This document shows, in pieces, positions 18,210 to 26,778 of a stretch of DNA of 53,907 nucleotides. The notes beneath the pieces are model-generated. The model saw only the letters and a program-made list of their open reading frames with translations. It was not told the DNA's origin and did no database searches. The stretch's first letter is position 1. The number at the start of each line of letters is the position of its first letter. The position numbers were made by a program, and so were the translations under genes. Origin of the DNA: S34-282 sp034422075. Its GTDB lineage: Bacteria > Chloroflexota > Dehalococcoidia > Lucifugimonadales > Australimonadaceae. Location: positions 1 to 53,907 of the forward strand of contig DAOUJX010000056.1 in assembly GCA_034422075.1 (NCBI GenBank), in the 5' to 3' direction.

Positions 18210-18602
18210 CTAGACCGCAGGCTCCAGCTCCTCCAATCCGACGACGCGCGCCCACGCAGCCAACCCCGCGCCGAACCCGAGGCCGCCGGTGAGCATCAGC
18301 ACGCACTCCAGTGCCTCCAGCACCTCGTCCGGCGTCGCGCCGTGTGCGATGGCCTGCCTCACGTGCGATGCAATGTGGTCGGTGTCGCTGCGCAGCGCGG
18401 CGAGCACCACCGTCTGGCACAGCTCCTTCGTCTTGCGGTCGAGCACGCGCTCTCTGAGGTAGGTCTGCTCGACCAGGGCATCGTACGGCTCGACCCAGTC
18501 GGGGTCTGCCTGCACCATCAGTTTGTGAAAGCCCACGACGTACCCGCGCTTGCGGTACATCTCATTCAGGCGCTCCTGGGCCCGGCTGCGTGCGTCGTCC
18601 AT
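18210..18602 (-). CDS. Carboxymuconolactone decarboxylase/AhpD-like protein lacking the redox cysteines
   Basis: All-helical CMD-family protein, 130 residues. The core is recognisable (KELCQTVVLAALR then SDTDHIASHVRQAIAHGATPDE), and the conserved His region is present. The CxxC peroxidatic motif that would precede the His in AhpD reads SDTDHIASH, so thiol peroxidase activity is unlikely. A decarboxylase-like or uncharacterised enzymatic role is left open. AGGAGG precedes the ATG; TAGACT at 18635-18640 is a probable -10 at the end of ksgA. Confidence 0.82.
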   Translation of the reverse strand: MDDARSRAQERLNEMYRKRGYVVGFHKLMVQADPDWVEPYDALVEQTYLRERVLDRKTKELCQTVVLAALRSDTDHIASHVRQAIAHGATPDEVLEALECVLMLTGGLGFGAGLAAWARVVGLEELEPAV

Positions 18603-18649
18603 TCTCGGCCTCCTCACATAGGTATGGGAGGCAGAGTCTAGTCGAGCGC

Positions 18650-19477
18650 CTACCCCACGCGCCGCCGCCACGCGCGATAGAGCGACGCCCACTCCTGAAG
18701 GCTCAGTGTCTCGGCGCGGCGGGTGTGGTCGATGCCCGCCCACTCCAGCGCCGCCTGCGCCTCAACGACGGTCACGCCCGCGCCGCTGGAGAGGGCGTTG
18801 CGGAGCTGCTTGCGCGGCGCGGCGAACGCCGCCCGCGCCAGGTCGAAGAAACGCGCCGCGTTGTCGATGCCCTCCGCCGGCTCCTCGTACAGGTCGACGG
18901 CGACGATGGCGGAGGTCACCTGCGGCGGCGGCGTGAACGAGCCCGGCCGCACGCGCCGCACCAGCCGGGGGGCGCCGAAGAGCTGTACTCCGAGGGATGC
19001 GAGAGACATGTCGCCCGGCTTGGCACACAGCGCATCGGCGACCTCCTTCTGCACGAGCACCGCAGCCGTCCGTGGAGGGCAGTCGCTCTCGATGAAGCGC
19101 CGCAGTATCGGCAGCGCGGCGTAGTACGGCAGGTTGCCGGCAAAGCGGTACGGACCGCAGCCGTCGAGCAGTTCGCGCGGCGACGTCTCGCGCGCATCGG
19201 CCAGCACCACCTCGACGTTGGGCGGCATCGTGCGGCGCAGTTCGGCGGCGAGCCCGTCGTCCAGTTCGACGGCGACGACGCGGGCGGCGCGCTCGGCAAG
19301 GACGCGCGTCAGCGAGCCGTGTCCCGGTCCGACCTCCACAACGCTATCGCCGGCCTCGACCTTGGCGGCGTCGGCCACCGCATGCAGGATGTTGCGGTCG
19401 GTGAGGAAGTGCTGGCCTAGGCGGGCGCCGGAGCGAGGCTTAGCCACCGCTCCGACCTGCCGCCCCATTGAAGGCAT
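18650..19477 (-). CDS. ksgA: 16S rRNA dimethyladenosine transferase
   Basis: SAM-dependent enzyme (RsmA/KsgA) that dimethylates two adjacent adenines of the 16S 3' terminal helix. It has RLGQHFLTD near the N-terminus, motif I VVEVGPGHGSLT, an acidic VAVELD, the catalytic NLPYY and a small C-terminal helical domain. 275 residues is normal. The ATG at 19477 lies about 7 bases after the predicted 3' end of the SRP RNA; ATG 19468 or a later GTG are alternatives. No Shine-Dalgarno sequence is visible, so expression may follow read-through from ffs. Confidence 0.93.
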   Translation of the reverse strand: MPSMGRQVGAVAKPRSGARLGQHFLTDRNILHAVADAAKVEAGDSVVEVGPGHGSLTRVLAERAARVVAVELDDGLAAELRRTMPPNVEVVLADARETSPRELLDGCGPYRFAGNLPYYAALPILRRFIESDCPPRTAAVLVQKEVADALCAKPGDMSLASLGVQLFGAPRLVRRVRPGSFTPPPQVTSAIVAVDLYEEPAEGIDNAARFFDLARAAFAAPRKQLRNALSSGAGVTVVEAQAALEWAGIDHTRRAETLSLQEWASLYRAWRRRVG

Positions 19478-19483
19478 TAAGAG

Positions 19484-19753
19484 AGGCCGTGCACCTCCCT
19501 TTGAACCGGCTGGCCAGCGCTTGGTCCATTGGGCGTCGCTCGAACCGGGCTTGTCTGCGGCACTCGATGCACACCGCTTACCGCTGCTTCCTTCCGGACC
19601 TGACGGGGTTCACGGGGCTCCGCCGCGCAGGGCCCGGCTCTCTGCGCAACGCCCGGACTAGAGGCGCTGGGGCCAACTCGAGGGGAGGAATTCAACCCCG
19701 CTGTAGCGGGTTGCGGGTACAGGGCACCGCTAACTCCCCGTCTAGCACGGCCA
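19484..19753 (-). ncRNA. ffs: Large bacterial SRP RNA with Alu domain (6S-like scRNA)
   Basis: RNA scaffold of the signal recognition particle, about 270 nt. The S-domain hallmark CAGGTCCGGAAGGAAGCAGC lies at 19583-19602 (read on the minus strand), enclosed by GAGCCGGGC/GCCCGGTTC at 19640-19632 and 19550-19542. The 5' part reads GCCGTGCTAGACGGGGAGTT, GCGGTGCCCTGTACCCGCAA, a close match to the Alu domain of Bacillus scRNA. The 5' GGCCGTGC pairs with the 3' GCACGGCC, closing the molecule. CATAAT at 19765-19760 is the likely -10. Ends are predicted from pairing and may be off by a few bases. The ksgA ATG follows immediately. Confidence 0.93.
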
Positions 19754-19759
19754 CCCCTC

Positions 19760-19765
19760 ATTATG
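19760..19765 (-). promoter_or_regulatory. -10 element of ffs
   Basis: CATAAT on the minus strand, about 7 bases before the paired 5' end of the SRP RNA. No convincing -35 is seen. Confidence 0.5.
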
Positions 19766-19860
19766 CCATGACCATCGGGGCTCCGCCCTGTTCGTCCTAC
19801 AGGGGCCTCGGCGCGAACCGAGCGGGGTGGGCCAAGACGGGGATTGATGCAGGGCAGACT

Positions 19861-19874
19861 CCTGCTCTCGCAGG
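19861..19874 (-). repeat. REP-like GNRA hairpin, copy 1
   Basis: CCTGC-GAGA-GCAGG on the minus strand: a perfect 5-bp stem with a GNRA tetraloop. It lies between ffs and the MFS gene, in the context CCGTCGTG..AGTCTG, and is related to the copies at 32676 and 33809. Confidence 0.5.
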
Positions 19875-19914
19875 CACGACGGCACACCTCCGCCCCGCCC
19901 CTGCCTCCATTCCT

Positions 19915-21120
19915 CTATGCCGGCTGCGCCTCCGGCTGGCGCGAACGAGCAAGCGACGGGATCGCAAGCGCGATAACGAGTGATACGAAGGCCGCCACCG
20001 CCGCGAACGCAATCGCAAAGCGCAGGTCGTTGCTCCCGGCGAGCCCGGCGATGAGCGCTCCCAGCGCGCCCACCCCGTCCATGATGCTGAACGCGAAGCC
20101 GAGCGCGGTCGTCTCGCGCCGACTCGCCACCTCGACGGCGGACGCCAGCATGACGGAGCGCGAGCCGGTCAGCATCGTCCCCGCCAGCACCAGGCCGCCG
20201 ATCATGAGCACTCCGCCGTCGGCGAAGGCGCCGAGCAGTGCGAAGAGCCCCGCCCCAAGCAGCGCGATGGTCGCCACGGGCTTGCGCCCGATCCGGTCGG
20301 AAACGCGCCCAACGAACGGCCCCGCAATCGCACCCGCCGCCAGCATCGCGGAGAAGACGACGGCAGCCAACGTGATCGAGTAGCCGTGGTACTGCGTCAG
20401 GTAGAGCGGCGTCATCGCCTGCAGCGCGACGTACGACAGCTGGTACGCGATGATCATGCCGGCGATGCCCAAGCCGAGGGGACCGGCCCACGCACGCCAC
20501 ATCGCCCCGAGATCCGCCCTGCTGATGCTCCCCTGCTTCGACGGGGGTATCCGGCGCCACCACCACAACAGCACCACCCCGATGAACGCCGCGGGCAGCA
20601 CGGACAGCTGCAGCACGCTGCGCCAGTCCATGTACTGCAGCAGGAAGCCGACGCTCAGCGGCGCAAGCACGTGGGCCATGGTTCCGCCGATGGTGTGGAC
20701 GCCCAGCACCTGCGCCTTCCGCGTCGACATCTCCTCCACCATGATGCCCGTCGCAACCGGGTGCCATGCGGCGACGCCGACGATGGCAATCGTCAGCAGC
20801 AGCACCAGCGACCAGTAGCCCGGCGCGAACGATGCCACGAGGAAGCCGACGGTCACCCACCAGAACGCGAGCAGGAGGATGAGCCCGCGGCTGCGGACGC
20901 GGTCGCCGAGTATTCCCGCGGGAGCGTAGGCCACTCCGGAGCCGACCTGCATCGTCGTCAGCAGCAGCCCCACCTGCGCCGGCGATAGGTCGAGCGCCGC
21001 GGCGAATGCGGGGGCAAGCAGCAGCACCGCGCCCCCTCCCCAGTCGACCGCCATGTGCCCGACGGGCATGAACCACAGGTAGAAGCGCTGCTGTCGTAGC
21101 TGCTCGACGGACAATGCCAT
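19915..21120 (-). CDS. MFS transporter
   Basis: Major facilitator of 401 residues, twelve predicted helices. The N-terminal half has PAFAAALDLSPAQVGLLLTT and a motif A-like GILGDRVRSRG; the second-half counterpart is GRVSDRIGRKP. The architecture resembles fosmidomycin-resistance/drug-efflux carriers (HPVATGIMVEEMSTRKAQVLG), but the substrate is unknown. I use the ATG at 21120; TACAAT ends 9 bases upstream, with a weak GGGAG in between, so the leader is very short. It diverges from the lipoprotein gene. Confidence 0.87.
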   Translation of the reverse strand: MALSVEQLRQQRFYLWFMPVGHMAVDWGGGAVLLLAPAFAAALDLSPAQVGLLLTTMQVGSGVAYAPAGILGDRVRSRGLILLLAFWWVTVGFLVASFAPGYWSLVLLLTIAIVGVAAWHPVATGIMVEEMSTRKAQVLGVHTIGGTMAHVLAPLSVGFLLQYMDWRSVLQLSVLPAAFIGVVLLWWWRRIPPSKQGSISRADLGAMWRAWAGPLGLGIAGMIIAYQLSYVALQAMTPLYLTQYHGYSITLAAVVFSAMLAAGAIAGPFVGRVSDRIGRKPVATIALLGAGLFALLGAFADGGVLMIGGLVLAGTMLTGSRSVMLASAVEVASRRETTALGFAFSIMDGVGALGALIAGLAGSNDLRFAIAFAAVAAFVSLVIALAIPSLARSRQPEAQPA

Positions 21121-21129
21121 AACTCCCGT

Positions 21130-21135
21130 ATTGTA
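21130..21135 (-). promoter_or_regulatory. -10 element of the MFS gene, nearly leaderless
   Basis: TACAAT on the minus strand, 9 bases before the ATG at 21120. It faces the divergent lipoprotein promoter 30 bases away. Confidence 0.5.
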
Positions 21136-21164
21136 GTGGCACGGGCCCTCCCGTTCATCCCTGC

Positions 21165-21170
21165 TAGACT
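21165..21170 (+). promoter_or_regulatory. -10 element of the lipoprotein gene, leaderless type
   Basis: TAGACT with an upstream TGC (extended -10 like), 8 bases before the ATG at 21179. The 15 bases ending here (CATCCCTGCTAGACT) recur exactly before galU. Confidence 0.6.
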
Positions 21171-21178
21171 TGCGCCGT

Positions 21179-22024
21179 ATGCGCCCTATCCGCACCGCCG
21201 CTGCCGCCGCCCTCCTCCTGGTCGCCCTGAGCGCCTGCAGCGGCGGAAGCGGCGATGGGGGCAGCGTCGACGACCTCCTGCACCTGCTGCCGCCCCAGGC
21301 CGACAGCGCCCTCTACCTCAACGCTGCCACGCTCTACGACGATGACGACCTCCGCGACCTGGTGCGCGAGGCCGAGTCGCAGTGGGACGATTCCTACCTC
21401 GAAGACGCCCTCCGCATCTACCTGGACGACCTCTCCTACGTCGTCATTGGGGCAGCATCCGGCGCCAGCGTCTTCCTCCTCGGCGGTTTGGACTCCCTCG
21501 ATGCCTTGCGGGAAGAGTTGGGCGACCTCGACTACGGCGACCAGGAGACTCACGACATCGAGGCATGGGTCAAGAGCGGCGAACTGCCTGAGGCCTTCGC
21601 ATTCCTCCCGGACGACGTCGTTCTGGTCGTCGAGCACGAGGACGCCATGGAGGACATCCTCCGCAGGCGCGACCGCGACTCCGCATCCATGTTTGGCGAG
21701 GTAGAGGAGCTCGCCTCCGCCCTTCCCTCCGGCTTCCTCGTGAGCATTCAGAGGTGCTCCGTAGGCGACTGCCTGTACGGCTATGCGCTCACCAAGGCCG
21801 GCTCGGGCGAAGTGGAGGAGACCTTCACCTACCTCTTCCGTTCGGATGATGACGAGGCCATCGACACCCTGTACGAGGAGCTTCAGAACCTCGCCGAGAA
21901 GTGGTACGACGACTGCAGCAATGCGCAGGCCGACCGCAGCGGCCGAATGGTGACCTTCGAGGCCACCTGCGCCACCGACGACTTCCCCCTGCCGCCGCTG
22001 GGCCTGTCGCCGGGCGGCGCGTAA
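21179..22024 (+). CDS. Predicted lipoprotein of unknown function
   Basis: Secreted, lipid-anchored protein of 281 residues; the family is not recognised. The signal peptide is basic (MRPIR), then alanine/leucine-rich, ending in lipobox ALSAC with Cys near residue 20, followed by a Gly/Ser/Asp linker. The mature part is acidic and contains repeated LYEELQNL / LREELGDL-like helices and four later cysteines (RCSVGDC, DDC, ATC) that may form disulphides. The ATG at 21179 is preferred to the TTG at 21170, which overlaps the -10. A hairpin follows its stop. Confidence 0.75.
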   Translation: MRPIRTAAAAALLLVALSACSGGSGDGGSVDDLLHLLPPQADSALYLNAATLYDDDDLRDLVREAESQWDDSYLEDALRIYLDDLSYVVIGAASGASVFLLGGLDSLDALREELGDLDYGDQETHDIEAWVKSGELPEAFAFLPDDVVLVVEHEDAMEDILRRRDRDSASMFGEVEELASALPSGFLVSIQRCSVGDCLYGYALTKAGSGEVEETFTYLFRSDDDEAIDTLYEELQNLAEKWYDDCSNAQADRSGRMVTFEATCATDDFPLPPLGLSPGGA

Positions 22025-22041
22025 GGGGCCCCCTCACCCCG

Positions 22042-22062
22042 TCCCTCTCGGCGGGAGAGGGA
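22042..22062 (+). terminator. Hairpin after the lipoprotein gene
   Basis: TCCCTCTC/GAGAGGGA, 8-bp perfect stem with a 5-base loop, 18 bases after the stop. There is no T tract, so it may be a terminator, an mRNA-stability hairpin or a REP element. Confidence 0.45.
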
Positions 22063-22086
22063 GCCTGTCCCTTCCTCCATCCCTGC

Positions 22087-22092
22087 TAGACT
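22087..22092 (+). promoter_or_regulatory. -10 element of galU, leaderless type
   Basis: TAGACT, 7 bases before the galU ATG, preceded by the same bases as the lipoprotein promoter. No Shine-Dalgarno sequence can fit. Confidence 0.6.
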
Positions 22093-22099
22093 GCGCCCT

Positions 22100-22972
22100 A
22101 TGCAGCCCGTACGCACCGCCGTCATCGCCGCCGCCGGATACGGCACCCGCTTTCTCCCCGTGTCGAAGGTCGTCCCCAAGGAACTGCTTCCCATCATCGA
22201 CAAGCCCGTCATCCAGTTCTCGGTGGAGCAGGCGCGGGAGGCGGGCATCGAGCGCATCATCGTCGTCACCTCGCGCGGCAAGACGGCGCTCGAGGATTTC
22301 TTCGACGTCAACCCCGACCTGGAGCGCTCGCTCGAGGCGCGGGGCAGCGCGTACCTCGACGTCGTGCGCGACGTCTCCCGCATGGCGCAGATCATCGCCG
22401 TGCGGCAGCCGGCACCGCTCGGCCTCGGCCACGCCGTCCTTATGGCCAAGCACGCCGTCGGCAACGAGCCGTTCGTCGTCTACCTGCCCGACGAGGTGCT
22501 TATCGGCGAGCCCTCCGCCACGCGCCAGCTGCTCGAGGCGTATGAGCGCAATGGGGGCAGCACGCTCGGCGTCGTCGAGGTGCCGCGCGAGCAGGTGAGC
22601 CGGTTCGGCATCGTCGACGGCACGCCTGCCTCGGAGCGCGACCTGCGCCTCACCCACGTCGTCGAGAAGCCGAGCGTCGAGGATGCGCCCACCAACCTCG
22701 GCATCACCGGCCCCTACGTGCTCACGCCCGCCGTATTCGACGCGCTGGAAGGCATCACCCCCGGCGCCGGCGGCGAGCTGCAACTGACCGACGCCGTCGC
22801 GTTGCTGGCGGAGCGCGAGCCGGTGTTTGCGCACCGCTACGACGCCGCACGCTACGACTGCGGCACGCCCCTTGGCCTGCTCAAGGCAAGCGTGGAGCTG
22901 GCGTTACAGCGCGACGACGTGGCCGGCGAGGTGCGCGCGTGGCTGAAGGCGCTAGCGGCCAGACAGCAGTAG
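22100..22972 (+). CDS. galU: UTP-glucose-1-phosphate uridylyltransferase
   Basis: Makes UDP-glucose from UTP and glucose-1-phosphate for glycan and lipid glycosylation; cytosolic, 290 residues. Nucleotide-binding motif AAGYGTRFLPVSKVVPKE (about 11-28), the sugar-binding region VVYLPDEVLIGEP, a conserved VVEKPSVEDAPTNLGITGPYVL-type segment and a C-terminal YDCGTPLGLL are all present. Translation probably starts at the very 5' end of the mRNA. The short membrane-anchored gene follows 10 bases later. Confidence 0.94.
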   Translation: MQPVRTAVIAAAGYGTRFLPVSKVVPKELLPIIDKPVIQFSVEQAREAGIERIIVVTSRGKTALEDFFDVNPDLERSLEARGSAYLDVVRDVSRMAQIIAVRQPAPLGLGHAVLMAKHAVGNEPFVVYLPDEVLIGEPSATRQLLEAYERNGGSTLGVVEVPREQVSRFGIVDGTPASERDLRLTHVVEKPSVEDAPTNLGITGPYVLTPAVFDALEGITPGAGGELQLTDAVALLAEREPVFAHRYDAARYDCGTPLGLLKASVELALQRDDVAGEVRAWLKALAARQQ

Positions 22973-22982
22973 GCGCCGCCCG

Positions 22983-23501
22983 ATGTCGCGCTGGCTCATC
23001 ATCGGCCCGGCGATAGCGCTGGTGCTGATCCTGGCAATCGTGGTGTTCGGAGGGCCGGGCCAGCCCGAAAGCGATGGCAGCTTCTCGGTTGCGGGCGAGG
23101 GCGAGTACGACGGGTTCGTGCCGCTGCCCGGCGACGCGGCGTGCAACTACCACAACGCAGTGTTCGCGCTGGAATTGCCCGAGACGCTGCCTTCCTCCGA
23201 TAGGCCCGACTTCCCCCTGCGCTTGACGCTGGGCGCCCTGAAGGCGCCGAACCCAACCCTGCAGCGCCACCGGGTCGTCGACGGCGTAACGGTCGTGGAC
23301 GACAACCGGGCGCTGGTCTCGGAGCACACCATTCCCATCTCCGACTACTGGGATGTGCCCATCGACTACCACCCGGTGGCCCACGAAGGCGCGCTGGGCT
23401 ACTGGGTCACCGTGGAGTACGCCGGGACCGCCGGTGTCAACTTCAACTGGCAGCTGTCGTTCGAGCCCATCCGCCCAAGCGACCAAGCCGCCTGCCCCTA
23501 G
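22983..23501 (+). CDS. Hypothetical single-pass membrane/exported protein
   Basis: 172 residues, not recognised. One N-terminal hydrophobic helix (about 4-22, LIIGPAIALVLILAIVVF) is followed by an extracytoplasmic beta-rich domain (VTVEYAGTAGVNFNWQLSFEP) without obvious catalytic motifs and with two Cys. It starts 10 bases after galU and is likely co-transcribed. It converges with the DUF418 gene. Confidence 0.7.
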   Translation: MSRWLIIGPAIALVLILAIVVFGGPGQPESDGSFSVAGEGEYDGFVPLPGDAACNYHNAVFALELPETLPSSDRPDFPLRLTLGALKAPNPTLQRHRVVDGVTVVDDNRALVSEHTIPISDYWDVPIDYHPVAHEGALGYWVTVEYAGTAGVNFNWQLSFEPIRPSDQAACP

Positions 23502-23543
23502 ACCTCGAGCGAATCGGCGGCTGTTGGCTTTGGAGCGCGCCCC

Positions 23544-24785
23544 CTACGCTGCGCGACCTGCGTGCCCCAGGCGGCGCAGCGGTTGTCCGCTCCGATAGGT
23601 AGCGACTCGCCAGAGCCACTCGGCGGGCCCGAACAGGAAGCGGCCCAGCCACGCCTGCGACCACCATAGCTGCAGCGCCCACACCGCGAGCACGAACGCC
23701 AAGACGGCGCTGCGGCTCACCACGTCGGTGTCCCCCAGCCAGACCGTCAGCACAAGCACGCCCAACACCGTCTGCGCCAAATAGTTGGTCAGCGCCATCC
23801 TCCCGACCGCACGCAGGCGCCGCTTGAGCCAGTTGTCTACGCGATTGCTCCAGAGGAGGATCAGGCTCATGTAGCCGAGCGATGCGGGAATCGTGCCGAT
23901 CGTGTTGGGGATTTGGCCGACAAAGGCCACCTCGCGGGAATAGTCGTTCGCCGCGGTCACGGCGGCGCCGAGCGCGGCAAGCGGCAAGCCGACGCCAAGC
24001 CCTGCGATCGCGGTCAGTCGGTAGGTCCTTGCGGGCAGGCTCCCGCTCACGAATCCGGTGCGATACAGACCCGCGCCCACGAGGATCAGCCCCAGCGCCC
24101 GAAGGAAGTAGCCGAGCAGGACGGGCGCTGCGATCACCTCGTCATCCGCAACCTCGCCCGGCGTCCAGAGGCCGGATAGCGATGTGCCAGTCGTGTCGGC
24201 GACCTGCTGTGCCCAAGCGGCGCAGCCAATGGAGAGCGCGAAGACGCCAACCCCGAGGAGGATGAGCGCCTGGTTCGGCAGCTTCCGCAGGGCGATGAGG
24301 AAGACCGAAGACATGGCGTAGGCCACCAGCACATCGCCGTCCCACAGTAGGTAGTGGAGGACGCCGATGAGCAGCAACAGCGCATTGCGCCACAGGTTCA
24401 GCCAGACCGCGCGCCGTCCCTTTCCGCTGGCACGGTCGATGAAGAGGACCATTCCCGCGCCGAACAGCATCGAGAACAGGCCCATGAACTTCTGGTCGAC
24501 GAAGACCTCGCCGAAGATGCCCACAGCCCAGTCGAGCCACGTCTCCGAGCCGCCCGCGCTCAGGTTGAAGTAGGGCGCGGGGCCGAACCTGAAGTGGACG
24601 GCGTTCATCAACAGGATGCCGAGTACCGCAACGCCGCGCGTCAGATCGAGGCTGCTGATGCGCCCCGGCTCCCCAACGGGGCCGGCGTCGGTGGTCTGAG
24701 AGCGTGCTGCCAATGGAGCGAGCTCCCTGGCTACCGTCGCCCACGGCGAAGGAGGGCCGCCTCCTGAACATGCCCTGACTTCCAT
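23544..24785 (-). CDS. DUF418 (YeiB-like) membrane protein
   Basis: Polytopic membrane protein, 413 residues with about ten helices. The N-terminal signature ISSLDLTRGVAVLGILLMNAVHF and the later FGAGMVLFIDRA and MALTNYLAQTVLGVLVLT are typical of the DUF418/YeiB family, a relative of acyltransferase-3-like membrane proteins of unknown substrate. The first about 35 residues are proline-rich and not hydrophobic, so the true start may be a little downstream. It lies 39 bases after lepA in the same direction. Confidence 0.85.
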   Translation of the reverse strand: MEVRACSGGGPPSPWATVARELAPLAARSQTTDAGPVGEPGRISSLDLTRGVAVLGILLMNAVHFRFGPAPYFNLSAGGSETWLDWAVGIFGEVFVDQKFMGLFSMLFGAGMVLFIDRASGKGRRAVWLNLWRNALLLLIGVLHYLLWDGDVLVAYAMSSVFLIALRKLPNQALILLGVGVFALSIGCAAWAQQVADTTGTSLSGLWTPGEVADDEVIAAPVLLGYFLRALGLILVGAGLYRTGFVSGSLPARTYRLTAIAGLGVGLPLAALGAAVTAANDYSREVAFVGQIPNTIGTIPASLGYMSLILLWSNRVDNWLKRRLRAVGRMALTNYLAQTVLGVLVLTVWLGDTDVVSRSAVLAFVLAVWALQLWWSQAWLGRFLFGPAEWLWRVATYRSGQPLRRLGHAGRAA

Positions 24786-24824
24786 GTCCCGCCCGCAACG
24801 AGCTTGGCCCGCGTCACGGGGATC

Positions 24825-26666
24825 TCAGCGCTCCATCTTGAGCACGGCCATGAACGCCTCTTGCGGAACGTCGACGTTGCCGACGCGCTTCATGCGCTTC
24901 TTCCCCTCCGCCTGCTTTGCGAGGAGCTTGCGCTTGCGCGTCACGTCGCCGCCGTAGCACTTCGCCAGCACGTTCTTGCGCATCGCCTTCACCGTCTCGC
25001 GCGCGACGATCCGAGACCCGATGGCCGCCTGCACCGGCACGTCGAACATCTGGCGAGGGATGAGCGAGCGCAGCCGCACGACGAGGTCGCGGCCCATCGC
25101 CTGCGCCGACGCGCGATGGGTGATGAGCGAGAGCGCATCGACCGCCATCTCGTTGACGAGGATGTCGAGCCGCACGAGGTCGGCAGCGCGGTAGCCGTCG
25201 AACGTGTAGTCCAGCGATGCGTAGCCGCGCGACTTCGCCTTCACCTGGTCGTAGAAGTCGACCAGCACCTCGGCCATCGGCATGTGCGCATCGAGCAGGA
25301 CGCGGGGGTCGCCCGACGGCAGGCTCGCGCCGTTCTGCGATTGCGCCACGCTGTCGAGGTACTCGGTGCGCAGGAAGTGGCCGCGCCGCGCGTTGATGAG
25401 CTCCATCATCGCCCCGACGAAGCGCGACGGCGTCACGATGCTCACGCTCAGCCACGGTTCGCGCACCTCGACGTAGGAGCCGCCCTGCGGCATGTCCGTC
25501 GGGCGCGAGACCTCCACGAGCGATTGGTCGTTCATCAGCACGTTGTACGCCACGCTAGGTGCGGTCACGACGATGTCGAGGTCGTACTCGCGCTCCAGCC
25601 GCTCCTGCACGATCTCCATGTGCAGCAGCCCCAGGAAGCCACAGCGAAAGCCCGGACCGAGCGCCGGCGAGTTCTCCGGCTCGTAGGCGAGGGCGGCGTC
25701 GTTCAGTTGGAGCCGCTCCAGCGCCTCACGCAGCTCGTGGAACTCGCTCCCCTCGCTGGGGTAGAGGCCCGCGAAGACCATCGGCTTCTGCGTGCCGTAG
25801 CCGGGCAGCGGCTCGCTCGCGCCGCTGCGCGCCAGCGTTATCGTGTCCCCTACCCGCGCCTCGCCGAAGCTCTTGAGGCCCGTGGCGACGTAGCCGACCT
25901 CGCCCGCCTCGAGGCTGGGCGTCTTGGTCATCGTCGGCTTGAACACGCCGACCTCGAGCACGTCGGCCTGGGTTCCGGCGGCCATCATGCGGACGCGCGC
26001 CGCGCCGTGCACCGCGCCGTCCACCACCCGCACGTAGGCGACGACGCCCTTGTAGGAGTCGTACTTGGAGTCGAAGATGAGCGCGCGCAGCGGGAGGTCG
26101 GGGTGCGCCTGCGGCGGCGCGATGCGCTCGATGATTGCGCCGAGCAAGCCGGTGACGCCCGTCCCCTGCTTCGCCGACACCGCCAGCACCTCCTCCTCGC
26201 GGAAGCCGAACGCCTGGTGCAGCTCCTCCAGCGTCCGCTCCACGTCGGCGGCGGGCAGGTCTATCTTGTTCATCACCGGGATGATGGTCAGGTCGTGCTC
26301 CAGCGCGAGGTAGACATTCGCCAGCGTCTGCGCCTGGATGCCCTGGCTCGCGTCCACGACGAGCAGCGCGCCCTCGCACGCCGCGAGCGAGCGCGAGACC
26401 TCGTACGAGAAGTCGACGTGGCCGGGCGTGTCGATGAGGTTCAGTTCGTAGACGCGCCCGTCCGTGTGCTGCCAGTCCATGCGGACGGCCTGCGCCTTGA
26501 TGGTGATCCCGCGCTCGCGTTCGAGGTCCATCGAATCGAGCACCTGCTCTTGCATCTGCCGGGCGCTCAGCGTCCCCGTCGCCTCGAGCATCCGGTCGGC
26601 GAGCGTCGACTTGCCGTGGTCGATGTGGGCGATGATGCAGAAGTTGCGGATGAGCGCGGCGTCCAT
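24825..26666 (-). CDS. lepA: Elongation factor 4 (LepA), ribosome back-translocase
   Basis: Translational GTPase of 613 residues. G1 AHIDHGKST, a switch region with RERGITIKAQ, G3 DTPGHVDF and G4 NKID are present. EF-G-like domains III and V (EPWLSVSIVTP) follow, with the LepA-specific C-terminal domain ending in QEAFMAVLKMER. TAGACT lies only 6 bases upstream of the ATG, predicting a leaderless mRNA. Confidence 0.97.
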   Translation of the reverse strand: MDAALIRNFCIIAHIDHGKSTLADRMLEATGTLSARQMQEQVLDSMDLERERGITIKAQAVRMDWQHTDGRVYELNLIDTPGHVDFSYEVSRSLAACEGALLVVDASQGIQAQTLANVYLALEHDLTIIPVMNKIDLPAADVERTLEELHQAFGFREEEVLAVSAKQGTGVTGLLGAIIERIAPPQAHPDLPLRALIFDSKYDSYKGVVAYVRVVDGAVHGAARVRMMAAGTQADVLEVGVFKPTMTKTPSLEAGEVGYVATGLKSFGEARVGDTITLARSGASEPLPGYGTQKPMVFAGLYPSEGSEFHELREALERLQLNDAALAYEPENSPALGPGFRCGFLGLLHMEIVQERLEREYDLDIVVTAPSVAYNVLMNDQSLVEVSRPTDMPQGGSYVEVREPWLSVSIVTPSRFVGAMMELINARRGHFLRTEYLDSVAQSQNGASLPSGDPRVLLDAHMPMAEVLVDFYDQVKAKSRGYASLDYTFDGYRAADLVRLDILVNEMAVDALSLITHRASAQAMGRDLVVRLRSLIPRQMFDVPVQAAIGSRIVARETVKAMRKNVLAKCYGGDVTRKRKLLAKQAEGKKRMKRVGNVDVPQEAFMAVLKMER

Positions 26667-26672
26667 CCCATA

Positions 26673-26678
26673 AGTCTA
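26673..26678 (-). promoter_or_regulatory. -10 element of lepA, leaderless type
   Basis: TAGACT on the minus strand; the spacer TATGGG then leads straight into the ATG at 26666. Confidence 0.6.
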
Positions 26679-26778
26679 CCAAGCCCGCATCCGCCGCTCC
26701 CTCATAAGGAGCGCGCGCATACGCCTCTTTCCCGCCGGGAGCGAGGGGTGGATGCGGCTGCCCCAGGACGAGCCCGGC

